This document shows positions 61,101-64,000 of a stretch of 64,000 nucleotides of DNA, in pieces (positions within the stretch are counted from its first letter, which is position 1; every line of letters starts with the position of its first letter). The position numbers were made by a program, and so were the translations under genes. The stretch comes from JAWCQZ01 sp038869515 [NCBI: Halobacteria archaeon] (GTDB lineage: Archaea > Halobacteriota > Syntropharchaeia > JACQPP01), in contig JAWCQZ010000004.1 in the NCBI GenBank assembly GCA_038869515.1, forward strand, positions 1-64,000, in the 5' to 3' direction. The notes beneath the pieces were generated by a model, which was not told where the DNA came from, did no database searches, and saw only the letters and a list, made by a program, of their open reading frames with translations.

Positions 61101-64000
61101 GCACCGAGTAGTTGCCCTCGGGCCAGGTCTTGTTGGTGGTGAAGTTGCAGGAGTAGTTGCCGGCGGGGGAGACGCTGTCCGGGGCGCAGGTCGGGGAGGA
61201 GAAGGCGCCGTTCACCAGTCGCAGGGTGTTGAACGTGAGGCCGGTCTGGTTCCCCTCCTGCGCCCAGCAGTCGGTGGAGACGTTGAAGGCGATGCCGATG
61301 GAGTCCGAGGCGTTGAACAGCGGGCGGCCGGCGACGGCGTTGTAGGAGGTGTTGTTGAGGTAGTTCGTGGTGATGAGCAGCTCCCCGACGAGGTCGAAGG
61401 TGGGGTTCCCCGAGGCGTTGTTGACCGAGGAGTTGTTGGTGTCGTAGTAGAAGTCGCCGAACGTGCCGGCGAACCAGTTCCGCGTCCCGTTGGGGTAGTT
61501 GCAGCCCGGGTTGAAGAGGAAGGAGCGCGTCCCGTCCATGGAGGTGTTCGCGGTGGAACCGGGAACGGGCGACTCGATGTCAGTGTAGTAGCGACTCCGG
61601 GCGTCCCAGGCGGGAAAGGTCGGTGTGGTGTTCATGTCGGTGATGCTGATGTTGAGCCAGGCCGCGCTGTTCGGCTGGGCGTCGGAGCGGTTGATTGAGG
61701 TCGGCGCGGTCATCAGGTGGACCGTCACGTTGTCCTTGACGAGGTTGACCGCGACGGTGGAGGAGGTGTTGTTGAAGAGCCGCAGGTCCACAGCGGCGAA
61801 GTTGAAATACCAGGTCGAGTTGTTGGCGAACTGGGCCTTGGTGAAGTTGAAGTCGAACCCGAGGATGGCGGAGGCCGCGGGGCCCGCCCAGGTCTGGTTC
61901 TGCTCGGTGGAGAAGTTGGCGGTCGAGTTCGCGGAGCGCCGGAAGGAGACCGTGTCGGTGTCGCCCACCGCCGGAATCTCGTCGTCGTTGACGGTCACGG
62001 TGTAGGAGCGGTTGCGCCCCCACGCGGAGGTCACCAGGTTCACCGAGGCGCCCGTCAACTCGGGCCGCTGGCCGAGGTAGAAGGCGGGGTTCAGGGAGAA
62101 GTTCCCCGTGGAGTAGTAGGGGGCGTTCTTCGACGAGTTGAGCCAGATGAGGTAGAGGCCGAAGGGGGAGGCCCCGGCGGAGGTGTAGTTCGAAAGATAG
62201 ACGCCGCCCGGCACGTTGGTGGCCGCGTCCACGCTCCCCGGGGGCGTGGTGTTGTCGTTGAACAGGACGTTGTAGGTGACGGTGGCGGCGTCCACGAAGC
62301 CGCAGTCGTCCTGGACGGTCCCGTTGATGGGGACGACCCCCGCGCTGACCCCCGCCTTGAGCCGGGTGTAGTTGTCGCTGCCGCCCAGAGGGAGGGCAAT
62401 CTGGTTCGAGAGATACGACGTCACGTTCACGGAGAAGTTGGCGCCGAGGGAAACGTTGGAGGCGCTCGCGTTGTAGTAGTTGTTGCCGTCGAAGAGCGCC
62501 CGCCACCTCTGGGGCCCCACCTGGTAGGCGCAGCCGGGGTCGAAGGGCACCGGCAGGTTGGTTCCGGTCGTGTTGAGGAACTTGGAGCCGCCCCAGACCG
62601 CGGCCGTGAGTGCCGGTCCGAAAATCGTGGCGCCGGTGTCGTTCGTGACCTCGTAGGAGCCGGTGACAGTCCCGTCACCGGGCAGGACGATAAGGTGTTC
62701 TCCGGGGACCCCGCCAAGGAGGGAGTCCACGACCCGGACCTGCAGGCTGGTGTTCTGGGCCCCCGTCCGGTTCACGCTGGAGCCGTTGCCCTGGACGTGG
62801 ACGAAGGAGGCACCGCGCTTCGTGACGGTGAAGTTCGCCCCGTAGAGGGTGGTCGCGTTGCCGTAGGCGTCGGTCGCGTTCACCCGCCACTCCCAGGTCC
62901 CGACGGCGCCGTACTGGAACTTGGGGTTGCACGAGACGTTCCGGTTTTCGGGGTCGGCGACCGGGTTCGCCGGGGACACGGCGCAGGCGGTGACGACTCC
63001 GGGGCTGTTCACGCTCAGGTCCTGCCAGCCCGCAGGGCAGGTCGAGCCCGACTGGCCGCTGGTGGCGCAATTCGCCTCGAACTTCACCGTCACGGTGTCG
63101 TCGTCGTCGTTCAGCGTGGCGTTGAAGACGAAGTTGGGCCCCCCGGTCCCGAGGGCCCAGACGGCGGTCCCGGGCACGATGCGCGACGCGCTCAGGACCG
63201 GCGGGACCTGAATGAAGAAGCCACGCCCCGTGGTGTCGTTCGACTCGGTGGTGGTGTTGAAGTTGTAGAAGGTCCGCGAGGCGTTCAGCGTGACGTTGTA
63301 TTTGCCCCCGGGCATCTGGGCGATGTCCACGGTCCGGTTGCAGGAGTAGGTGCCGTTGGAGGCGTTGTCGGTGGGCGCGCATGTCCCGGCGGTGAAGTTC
63401 AGCCCGGCGTGCTCGAAGGAGAAGTTCGCCCAGGCGTCGGCGACGGCGGTCCCGTTGTCGGAGGTGAGGTTGCCGCGGAAGAGGATGGTGGAGCCGTTGC
63501 CGAAATTGAGGCCCTGGGGCGAGGTGATGTTGAGGCGGAGGTCGCCCACGACGGTGATGGCTGTGTCGCTGGAGTTGTTGACCACGTAGTAGGCGTCGCC
63601 CGGCGCGTCCATGCGCACCCCCATGCGCCATTCCTGGGCGCCGACGAAGACGTGGGAGGCAGGGTCGTAGGAGCGGTAGCAGGTCCCGCCGGAGGTCGTG
63701 TTGAACCCGATGGTCTCGAACGTCCCCGTTCCCGAACCGTTCGTCGTAACGTAGAGGGTGCAGTTGGCCTCGGGCCGGGGCCCGGTGCCGACCGGGGCGG
63801 AGCCGTTGGTCCGGTCGAGGACCTGGACGTTCAGGGAGGCGTTCTGGCTCCCGGAGCGGTTTACGGTCGCGGGCGGGCTGGCCATGACCGTGAACTCGAC
63901 CTCGTCCTTCTGGACGGCGTAGGCGCCGCTCGTGGCGCTGACGCCGCCCACCTGGTCGTCCACCGAGACCTGCCAGTTCATCGTCCCGACGTCGGCGGAG
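42040..64000 (-). CDS. Giant surface protein B with cytoplasmic HerA/FtsK-type ATPase (partial, more than 7,300 residues)
   Basis: The frame is open to the window end, so the true N-terminus is missing. From N to C: at least 11 tandem repeats of about 340-400 residues (to about 51300); further Ig-like/NEW3-type modules full of Asn-X-Thr sequons (51300-44100); a Thr/Gly-rich linker (TTTTTTGTGTGTTTT, then Gly9, about 43950-44040); two CARDB-like domains; one membrane helix (WMFWLVLALGAGIPGLYAYW, about 43156-43220); and a 370-residue cytoplasmic ATPase. Several repeats end with a TxDCG or DDCG segment and paired Cys, suggesting disulfides. No frameshift is seen over 21.9 kb. It could be a contact-dependent DNA or protein translocation device, a giant adhesin with force- or energy-driven signalling, or predation machinery. 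None is proven. Confidence 0.85.
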   Translation of the reverse strand, partial: SADVGTMNWQVSVDDQVGGVSATSGAYAVQKDEVEFTVMASPPATVNRSGSQNASLNVQVLDRTNGSAPVGTGPRPEANCTLYVTTNGSGTGTFETIGFNTTSGGTCYRSYDPASHVFVGAQEWRMGVRMDAPGDAYYVVNNSSDTAITVVGDLRLNITSPQGLNFGNGSTILFRGNLTSDNGTAVADAWANFSFEHAGLNFTAGTCAPTDNASNGTYSCNRTVDIAQMPGGKYNVTLNASRTFYNFNTTTESNDTTGRGFFIQVPPVLSASRIVPGTAVWALGTGGPNFVFNATLNDDDDTVTVKFEANCATSGQSGSTCPAGWQDLSVNSPGVVTACAVSPANPVADPENRNVSCNPKFQYGAVGTWEWRVNATDAYGNATTLYGANFTVTKRGASFVHVQGNGSSVNRTGAQNTSLQVRVVDSLLGGVPGEHLIVLPGDGTVTGSYEVTNDTGATIFGPALTAAVWGGSKFLNTTGTNLPVPFDPGCAYQVGPQRWRALFDGNNYYNASASNVSLGANFSVNVTSYLSNQIALPLGGSDNYTRLKAGVSAGVVPINGTVQDDCGFVDAATVTYNVLFNDNTTPPGSVDAATNVPGGVYLSNYTSAGASPFGLYLIWLNSSKNAPYYSTGNFSLNPAFYLGQRPELTGASVNLVTSAWGRNRSYTVTVNDDEIPAVGDTDTVSFRRSANSTANFSTEQNQTWAGPAASAILGFDFNFTKAQFANNSTWYFNFAAVDLRLFNNTSSTVAVNLVKDNVTVHLMTAPTSINRSDAQPNSAAWLNISITDMNTTPTFPAWDARSRYYTDIESPVPGSTANTSMDGTRSFLFNPGCNYPNGTRNWFAGTFGDFYYDTNNSSVNNASGNPTFDLVGELLITTNYLNNTSYNAVAGRPLFNASDSIGIAFNVSTDCWAQEGNQTGLTFNTLRLVNGAFSSPTCAPDSVSPAGNYSCNFTTNKTWPEGNYSVLVSVDKGVFFNINSTNFSDFFWLENRAPSATNASVAPAQEGWGYNYTYNITVNDPEGDNVTCTLYTRTNGTFVARGSTVVAGGVGNCLISLGNGTFTPLDYANNSSGNANQFRWNVNDGNSSEPFNVTSFGPLFEKDNVSISLEANGTGQSVNRSGSDSIVLKLRINDTDNLNSGVNNENGSVWVYRNNSSALLGYENFSVVSNGYLNVSFNPDCAYEVGFQNWTGGTNASAFFYERKNSSNFTLRIVGGLELESATYNQSGGLNRTFVQGEENVTVNITVRDDCGAPVNASTVTVTVRNGGTTYTQAAAYIANSPGRYNTTFVTNKSAWPAGTWNITAVASLADFNTNNTTWTNPAQNGTFTLITRPFFSGQANVTQSGTNGFGQYWNFSVRITDEDLDDFTVELRLTRSAPTYRQIVRTQSVTDPVNLTVSFNETFFDTGSADELTTWSIEWRATDPKAFFNNTTNSTFTVDKDPVGFVINAGDDSSALRNSNTSTFRVRIVDQLKYTYLDPATSGLLFPTPTLHVTTNYSANNDSFTASNTQEGGGGSASGWWNKTWKPECSRAAGVQKWKLEMAATGTTLAGNSSNFTVNVWGALALNISNPNTSVVAVKNVDPVTLRVNVSDLYCSGAPDLDGVSAGVTGAVASMNVTLGADSRACDGSLIYDGLGIYNCTVSAATLNLLNGVSGYGLTNITVTANRSWYVNNTTNTTTVEPDNRFMLAARPNVDYGHGGVGTRGTQQGGTVGNNNELVWGWPVNFSGVVSDPDSNDVNLTLYIRLQGASQWTSMGNRTCVAAQQAGGQCDLTALFWERTFTKDEVAVWEYKINGTDAVGLTCEANPAPFPACGETIQTLTIRPHTTQMKESSVAWNSSVNRSGTETDKFIAQAIDVTNTTRTGTEEAVHSGARVEVWVTRNLSNLSSWDTYVTATNATGWVEFDFDPNETYNTGIHVWRAGVAGDGNFTTDFIDTNRSFTVFGQLRVINLTPPAATVVPIGENVTIQFNVSTDAAGEGLLSNTTAVRIELRDPVTSNYESCTTPVNNSSNGSYNCTWATWAHNSGLWDLRIGVEKDPSCANASGCYRTNNTTFAARINLTGTAPEWQSPAVNRTAGAWGDAYNFSIQVRDLQGEAVTCRLQTWTNNTTGWVGRGNTTLGAVADPGQAAVFRTCAVNVSAALGNGFNGSDFLFNQSNPVLFRFNVTAGPDANISGNVTAPAFTKDTASVSHVAGNGSSVARGSPVSLSLRATDLNRSLDVEAGRNGTLWVTRNNTTFGPPLNTTTALGGFVNASFTPDCSYVPGVRTWRGGLWQDSHYFDNNSTNLSLTILGRLSNNITSPNATSGAEFLRRDANWSGEGTNVTLYGNVTDDCGALVPGASVTFYLESQATGTNYTCPATDLGDGNYSCDFDTLGKPAKGYNVTMASNKTFHSNATLRKDYPADRPVPAGNFDGLFLQTKLVFWNVSLRTGSVDNGDAGRNGSWEERFYWSANVSDEDGDQNTVRVWHMCASGTCATNGVPLVMTLLGSVTCAAPCEGNYTEFSTVWYSANGNNPDDNNGTWNSKMNATDDANDPRSGGTSFTANDTAVIEYVVEESDMWPQHVAGDAGLVFRNGSDSIALSTRVFDLDIQPSGGYAGSGVPGRLYITKDGFNYTSPFANMSTTATGYWNQSVNPDCTYRPGIQQWRMGVIPAAAGEPDGFKHPNNSSTFTLQVNGTIENATVTYPAGQNISKGAVLTVNFTVRDDCGGLNNTTRQLQGCRVGTACVAAADSFTIDNSSITDLGDGNYTATVGTGTKNLGDWNISLTVSAPFYTLNTTTVNGTFRLVTSPEVQYATLDLDDSALAGDSTNKSGNAAGWGERWRFVVECRDQDNDVFTVYLWRQNNSTAPWVLLGNQSCQGASGGSNFVRRAFNITFDPYNTTRQGEVGYFKFNATDPGNFTGETVPNKTMTIQKDDVRVDQDPAQGDGVQIDRFNWSSANNSTLSVRVRDRDRFGNPAVDAVTPTVRGGIWITQNTTDLETASNYTFNASLVANASSYLAHAFNPGCSFRVGLQRWTAGTFGDSAYFDTNRSTVGGVSAVEKNYTLTVNGTLLVNLTSPGNGTVFNVGSQNPLLRFSQTTDCWTEDGQPVVSVKNIQLQRNETGNREGVVETCAPQNNETPFGNTGVFNCTFNTVACTLPAGPCAGGRYDIIVTVNNTNLSGFFYNNTTRYAQWMTFVNPPPNNTTANNTQAVNRTSGPWGGAYNFSVEVNDTAQDNVTCTLWFSNGTGVNVSKGNRTITGGLGTCSIIVDPRLGNGFNGGDIGTDNGFWFTLDDGTPENRVNTTTRPFPDLTADNVTLVVVAGNGSSVSRMGVNNTTLQASVFDNDTGNYTGNVSVRFNVTLNGNSWDDGNVVASNATGVASFAFDPNGPDPSGPPGYNYFAGVQNWMAEVADSRYNYTNTTGGGSNATLAIVGSFLVTPEPAVPANETEILRGSNLTLGVEVREDNLTFMTTANVSFTTVNITNSAENCPITSATGGIYECAFVSAGKGARSYNYTAAVNRTYFANTTFHHNGSVDQGAGTCTAPSGLCYAFFVGTKPTFANPLVKNQSSAFLQNINRTGWGENYTFQVQYTDEDRDPAYIVTLTLRKGLSVTNVSQSFLNDPDPTNKTLTFNINFSNGGDIGNWTYEFNAQDDENYPKSGGAIFTNNSTRQNISLEADDVTVIYFCNSATNSSGGCPSIDNKQIFRDDGAYSPGVRAIDQNLTAAIYDTDDGNFTGDDVTVAFYVTRDFNNTVFKQVGTAPTNTTGWARLPSFNPECGNNVTPGVTTGNKIYAAGTVLGAGSKDGWFKLVNSSNITASLGNGFATRIRSANWSTQVTHPLNNAYERGVEPVTFTGRLEDECFPVLGAVPSVTSATFQASYTGKTTPPSCSAPAGGDGQGNFSCTPDLNQYGKGFWDLRFDIVDSAFHPVVGGYTTGTVAKSKALFVAERPTLSNPDVQGSNNITAMWGSALTFRVTLNDGDSTAVNVTLLTTVNGTNYTMANRTEEPTDSVNPSNGEGKIVNRLVSLIPSFNCSHIGFNLFRFNATDNATYGRPVGYSSETGLFADGFPLNFTLTPDTVAFTFVEGDGATVLRNNSVNLTVRVNDTVRGTNVTAGHLVRFYISTNQTDFGTVVDAVTNVSGYATVNHTVNSTSQAARQTWKVGAGFADPGWNNSTCFVPANSSNATLDVVGKLVPAIEAPPPGTVLQRGQTVVLNATVRDEYLVNVPDATVGWRNASDGAGPVLAQQVGANANNSTLYTTTWLVNATSPRGPANLFANATLFHPNGTRLFSPGEVNVSVTVFGFSRIENITAQRNGPGDSGALNATTYNASNTDITVRCRVIDNDTVQPIDGYNVSFWKNGAFQGSNLTDASGNATFFYANSGDSPGSYNLTCSAADAPAFFYNITGGQRSMNITIQRPLRIDPAEMVFSNGTTVYRLDSLAPGKTVSTRINVTVQDSYVGVAASANVTFRNNTTLLANCTTDGLGRCGFEFNPPDSTTPQNYTLFVEANRTPQNDFNGTATTHIEVFGVLNVTFLTPANNSSLARVDEGNFTVKIEDELNQTVTAPVLVTYRNNTGVVLVASPLTPNPASNPATNYSVLWKPINNSETTGPKNLSGTAVASFFDSDTDFINFTITDKGQALMGFPPSIGADTSYPDPFTVTCRVITQGSGDFQSGAGIGSYPVVAYRQFTDPPEAELFINGTLENSTFYTNGTGHIAIPVTPPETGRLTFRCNIQTNASLLTTVDPGDSNASGFVRIRNTRAPVINNTTVVAPPEIEANNASTAIFFEANVTDEYGLNVVSPVQAVVTLPNATQEFYTMALQETYNITNSSLYTTGYRYAYNYIPKYDGAHTIHVRVTDKQDRLTGSAPLTNTSTPVAFTVRGTTTGRLEQNDTIFVPGVTFYSGVSNVVNFTFNNLGPTQAYDVRLLISDQSAPSRLRYTSTGSVTYTFNNTSVSRACAEGAQTRTNNITCTLNASFPALENQIRGNGTYRWGLTVEVLAATPPGPIVLNGNATWRNPDNTFASHTNSTVYEVASNPILNITQSVVPPPNGGSQPHGTQIAHVLNITNEGNDILTDLNFSALFASHTLSTIGHVPEPGETLPHCPDCNFTLPANLGTLEAGQWYNTTASPPNLSLFVPAGQAPANYFLTVRLTAQSSAGPRTDDVKINVTVPADNNYRCGLHVNFTMNHTNFCQTTAFIGGNISNVPVVTIPTNSTGTLGNITIHNTGNEELTWRIFINGNVTTALIEPFTIYNVTPLFNRSVAVKYRCTAAQSCSPGDYLLEFPIREITHASQPLNYTAVILHVVNFPPNVANASAAPSKIGAIVEATNVTARVADSDAISGVWLQVNGSDYGNLTLNSGTTLDGIWNISWSNGTAGDYALRVCASDTSGINNCSASVNVTVVAKTALGLQDPKPVFASVNATQSQTLPVNLTLLNLVGALAVNANATLQNTANFSWNTTFLNYGNVSSAGKSLFASLTANNSTPPGNYTLNLVINWTNPDATSGANNTSLNLTVSVIRAVRIASQALPETGVSGSQAGSFVVLNVGNVPVEDIFPLMVCETSNCTLSSGFSPANFTLNPGQNQSVTATHTIPPAHATGAFAENYTVRNATLGVLDSVSVVFTVQGGLQVDIASPADGSAVRGTVNVSGNATSTQTLVNYSVRLLYTNLTEKRLLVNSSTNVSSGKLADWDTTLDSDGTYILMLSATESGGNTSTSNKTVIVDNTAPQVQVLAPNASANATLAANTTLPATLALLDANPASVRIVVGNSTFTAVNTTFPVNSTFNNTTFVLNVSIPANVSTGVYNISATATDNASNAFTNHSNASVRVDADRPVLTVLAPPNGSTWNGNFALNVSVTDNFILNQTWYTLQTGSGNTTYGFEVVNGNFRNTSLLIANFTEGTNILTLFANDSVNNTAQVVLTLYRDTAAPVHGTNAANRTFASGTTWTATCADGWAPCNGTQWVNITLNVTDFALRNLTLRASNGSSEAGVTLWFNDTPASGNGSNFSNTTVAIQGLGNLAAPSPSHFTSLACNGVAAQPVGSFPAARDWTFNGSVAGPAYNCSLLWHVDRLPSGAYALNATAVDRAGGATTANLSFGVTVDNAGPWAWGNGTNASTYKPGETANFTVAVNDTFSGVRAVLLNLTLINNNTLLIVPMSNNSGNTTFTLNNVNVSPLQAGVKSLDIYAIDNLGNLNVSFLPVTIIGFTTQVHDVRPSYLVSPADQITVQATTLDKGAAPSNPNAINWSVRVNGATVSVTPGAMNASGGWNLTFSAPARTDACRITYALEISATLAGETSTDSTKALLYRDACAPKVNVSDPVTVANNTSAAYNYTLDDAVGGFAGSGIRNITVAIHGPNNYTKTVARINLTPPQTNFTSGAATIAAGDFNGPGFYTLLVTACDNDTTYPAASCDSSTAGSTTNSSWILVYNPALGDNGRFAIDGAATDAVGTQVPINITFYRSRALTAFDPVVHTPRDIVRSAGTNGVISTNNTTGRYTGTVVVPGAYDVLIDVYGDRSVLLRNVNFSANLTDPLRFDSPPAPSLTGVPNITEVVNNVNVTYTPKILSIWGVSKNGNGFGESGGATVPFKLQSFTSQIGTFDDLMMLVCANWNFLTRTCGGTWTTYPRTDSAVTLDVVNQTFAVNVNTFGSAYVLAARPAIVVTAGGGQTTTTTTGTGTGTTTTTAAAGGGGGGGGGAASVSVSAAQPSGAALNIQTDLIEERLKPGETRNRSIILVNPTAATVTAKLVALGDISPLIRFEGGSNGNVDVRVDANQLFAQRMFITTRETTPERTYLGDILVSYSGAGTAPVLRRIPVTIVVKTEREAGLLDVKVNVLSGFIKEGQPVRFIVGLINQGSKARYDVNLSYTVRDENDNIVARRADTRAIETTLSFVEKVDIPRDTRPGGYVIQTDASYNGFTASAIDTFSLQAGVPLGEFIFADWMFWLVLALGAGIPGLYAYWRIRRILRARREKKARYLLASDYTDLPEGPMWLGKVAETDVKLEWEPMDLKTHCITAGATGSGKSVSASVIVEEVLKLKIPVVCFDPTAQWTGFVRPNKDPQIFKAYPKHGMKPEDARPFKGIIYEVTDPNVRIDFKKYMNPGEITVFTLNKLRPGEYDQAVMNIIDTVFQMQWEESIDLRLLVVFDEIHRLLEKYGGKGGYIALEKGAREFRKWGIGMLMVSQVSGDFREELRSNALMEVQLHTKSTTDTDRLKAKYGEEYAVRCTKLEIGVGMVAHPKYNRGKPIFVHFRPPLHEAHKIPDRDLEMYKTYATKLDQIEQTFADWKKKGIDTTDLELELKLAKDKLKEGRFRMAEVYTESLLQSMKRYEGKR
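51300..64000 (-). repeat. Tandem protein-coding repeats in giant B
   Basis: Diverged units recur every about 1.02-1.19 kb, judged from the position of the (D)DCG/TDCW-type segment at roughly 62305, 61270, 60250, 59215, 58070, 57000, 55870, 54745, 53655, 52460 and 51385. Each unit has an RSGS-N-SL-VRV-D start, an NPDC-Y-G-Q-W segment, the DCG segment, a YN-T---N-T-Y strand and a WG--YNFSV-V-D module with one more Cys. DNA identity between units is low, so they are old. The array continues beyond the window. Confidence 0.75.

Noticed and set aside
52534-61698. A 3,054-codon open frame on the plus strand opposite giant B (and similar ones at 42265-48657 and 33849-40010)
   Set aside because: Composition is Val/Gly/Asp/Arg monotony with no signal peptide, domain or promoter. 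It arises because the real minus-strand genes have G/C-rich third positions that leave the mirror frame open.
1-64000. CRISPR arrays, tRNA or rRNA genes
   Set aside because: No regularly spaced short repeats with unique spacers, and no cloverleaf or rRNA-like conserved segments were seen on reading. A covariance-model scan would be needed to exclude small RNAs.

Overview
The window is archaeal. It carries aIF2-gamma next to its usual PIN-domain neighbour, a geranylgeranyl reductase for ether lipids, an Orc1/Cdc6 protein, SMC with ScpA and ScpB, a PGF-CTERM (archaeosortase) cell-surface signal, and TATA boxes about 25-30 bp upstream of start codons (mostly leaderless genes). GC is high, coding is dense, and there are several acyl-CoA dehydrogenases, a PQQ-type dehydrogenase and copper/cupredoxin proteins. 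This fits an aerobic, amino-acid- or fatty-acid-using archaeon, perhaps a high-GC Thermoplasmatota soil or sediment lineage. The lineage is an inference from gene content only.

Layout. 0.2-4.7 kb: PQQ-family dehydrogenase, PIN protein/aIF2-gamma, geranylgeranyl reductase and a small zinc protein, all on the minus strand. 4.9-9.8 kb: a cis-prenyltransferase-like protein that lacks the catalytic loop, Orc1/Cdc6, and a secreted beta-propeller with PEGA and PGF-CTERM. 9.8-15.1 kb: three acyl-CoA dehydrogenases interrupted by a wrecked vapBC locus, a fossil dehydrogenase 3' end and an intact AbrB-VapC pair. 15.1-21.4 kb: smc-scpA-scpB and a fourth acyl-CoA dehydrogenase. 21.9-25.7 kb: a minus-strand copper/thiol cluster (DipZ-like thioredoxin, CcdA, CopC-CopC-cupredoxin lipoprotein, 3-TM protein, ArsR-type regulator). 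Divergent from it is a polytopic membrane protein carrying D-x3-H-x12-H, the spacing of the PmoC/AmoC copper site. 27-29.3 kb: F420/FMN-type oxidoreductase, SDR and MDR. 29.3-33 kb: a decayed island (RelBE, orphan antitoxin, broken transposase, broken surface proteins). 32.9-33.8 kb: lipoprotein cyclophilin and a C2H2 mini-protein.

33.9-64 kb holds two giant minus-strand surface-protein genes. The downstream one encodes about 2,550 residues, ending in a membrane helix and a short cytoplasmic tail. The upstream one runs off the window with more than 7,300 residues visible. It has at least 11 extracellular repeats of about 340-400 residues, then Ig-like modules, one membrane helix and a cytoplasmic HerA/FtsK-type ATPase. 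This fusion of a giant ectodomain to a motor ATPase is the best candidate for an undescribed system here.

The DNA also carries several classes of palindrome: a 101-bp perfect repeat in two copies 15 kb apart, two hairpin elements that share a loop-like core but have different self-complementary arms (one lies in frame inside a gene), and a duplicated gene junction. Together these suggest active small-repeat or template-switch mutagenesis.
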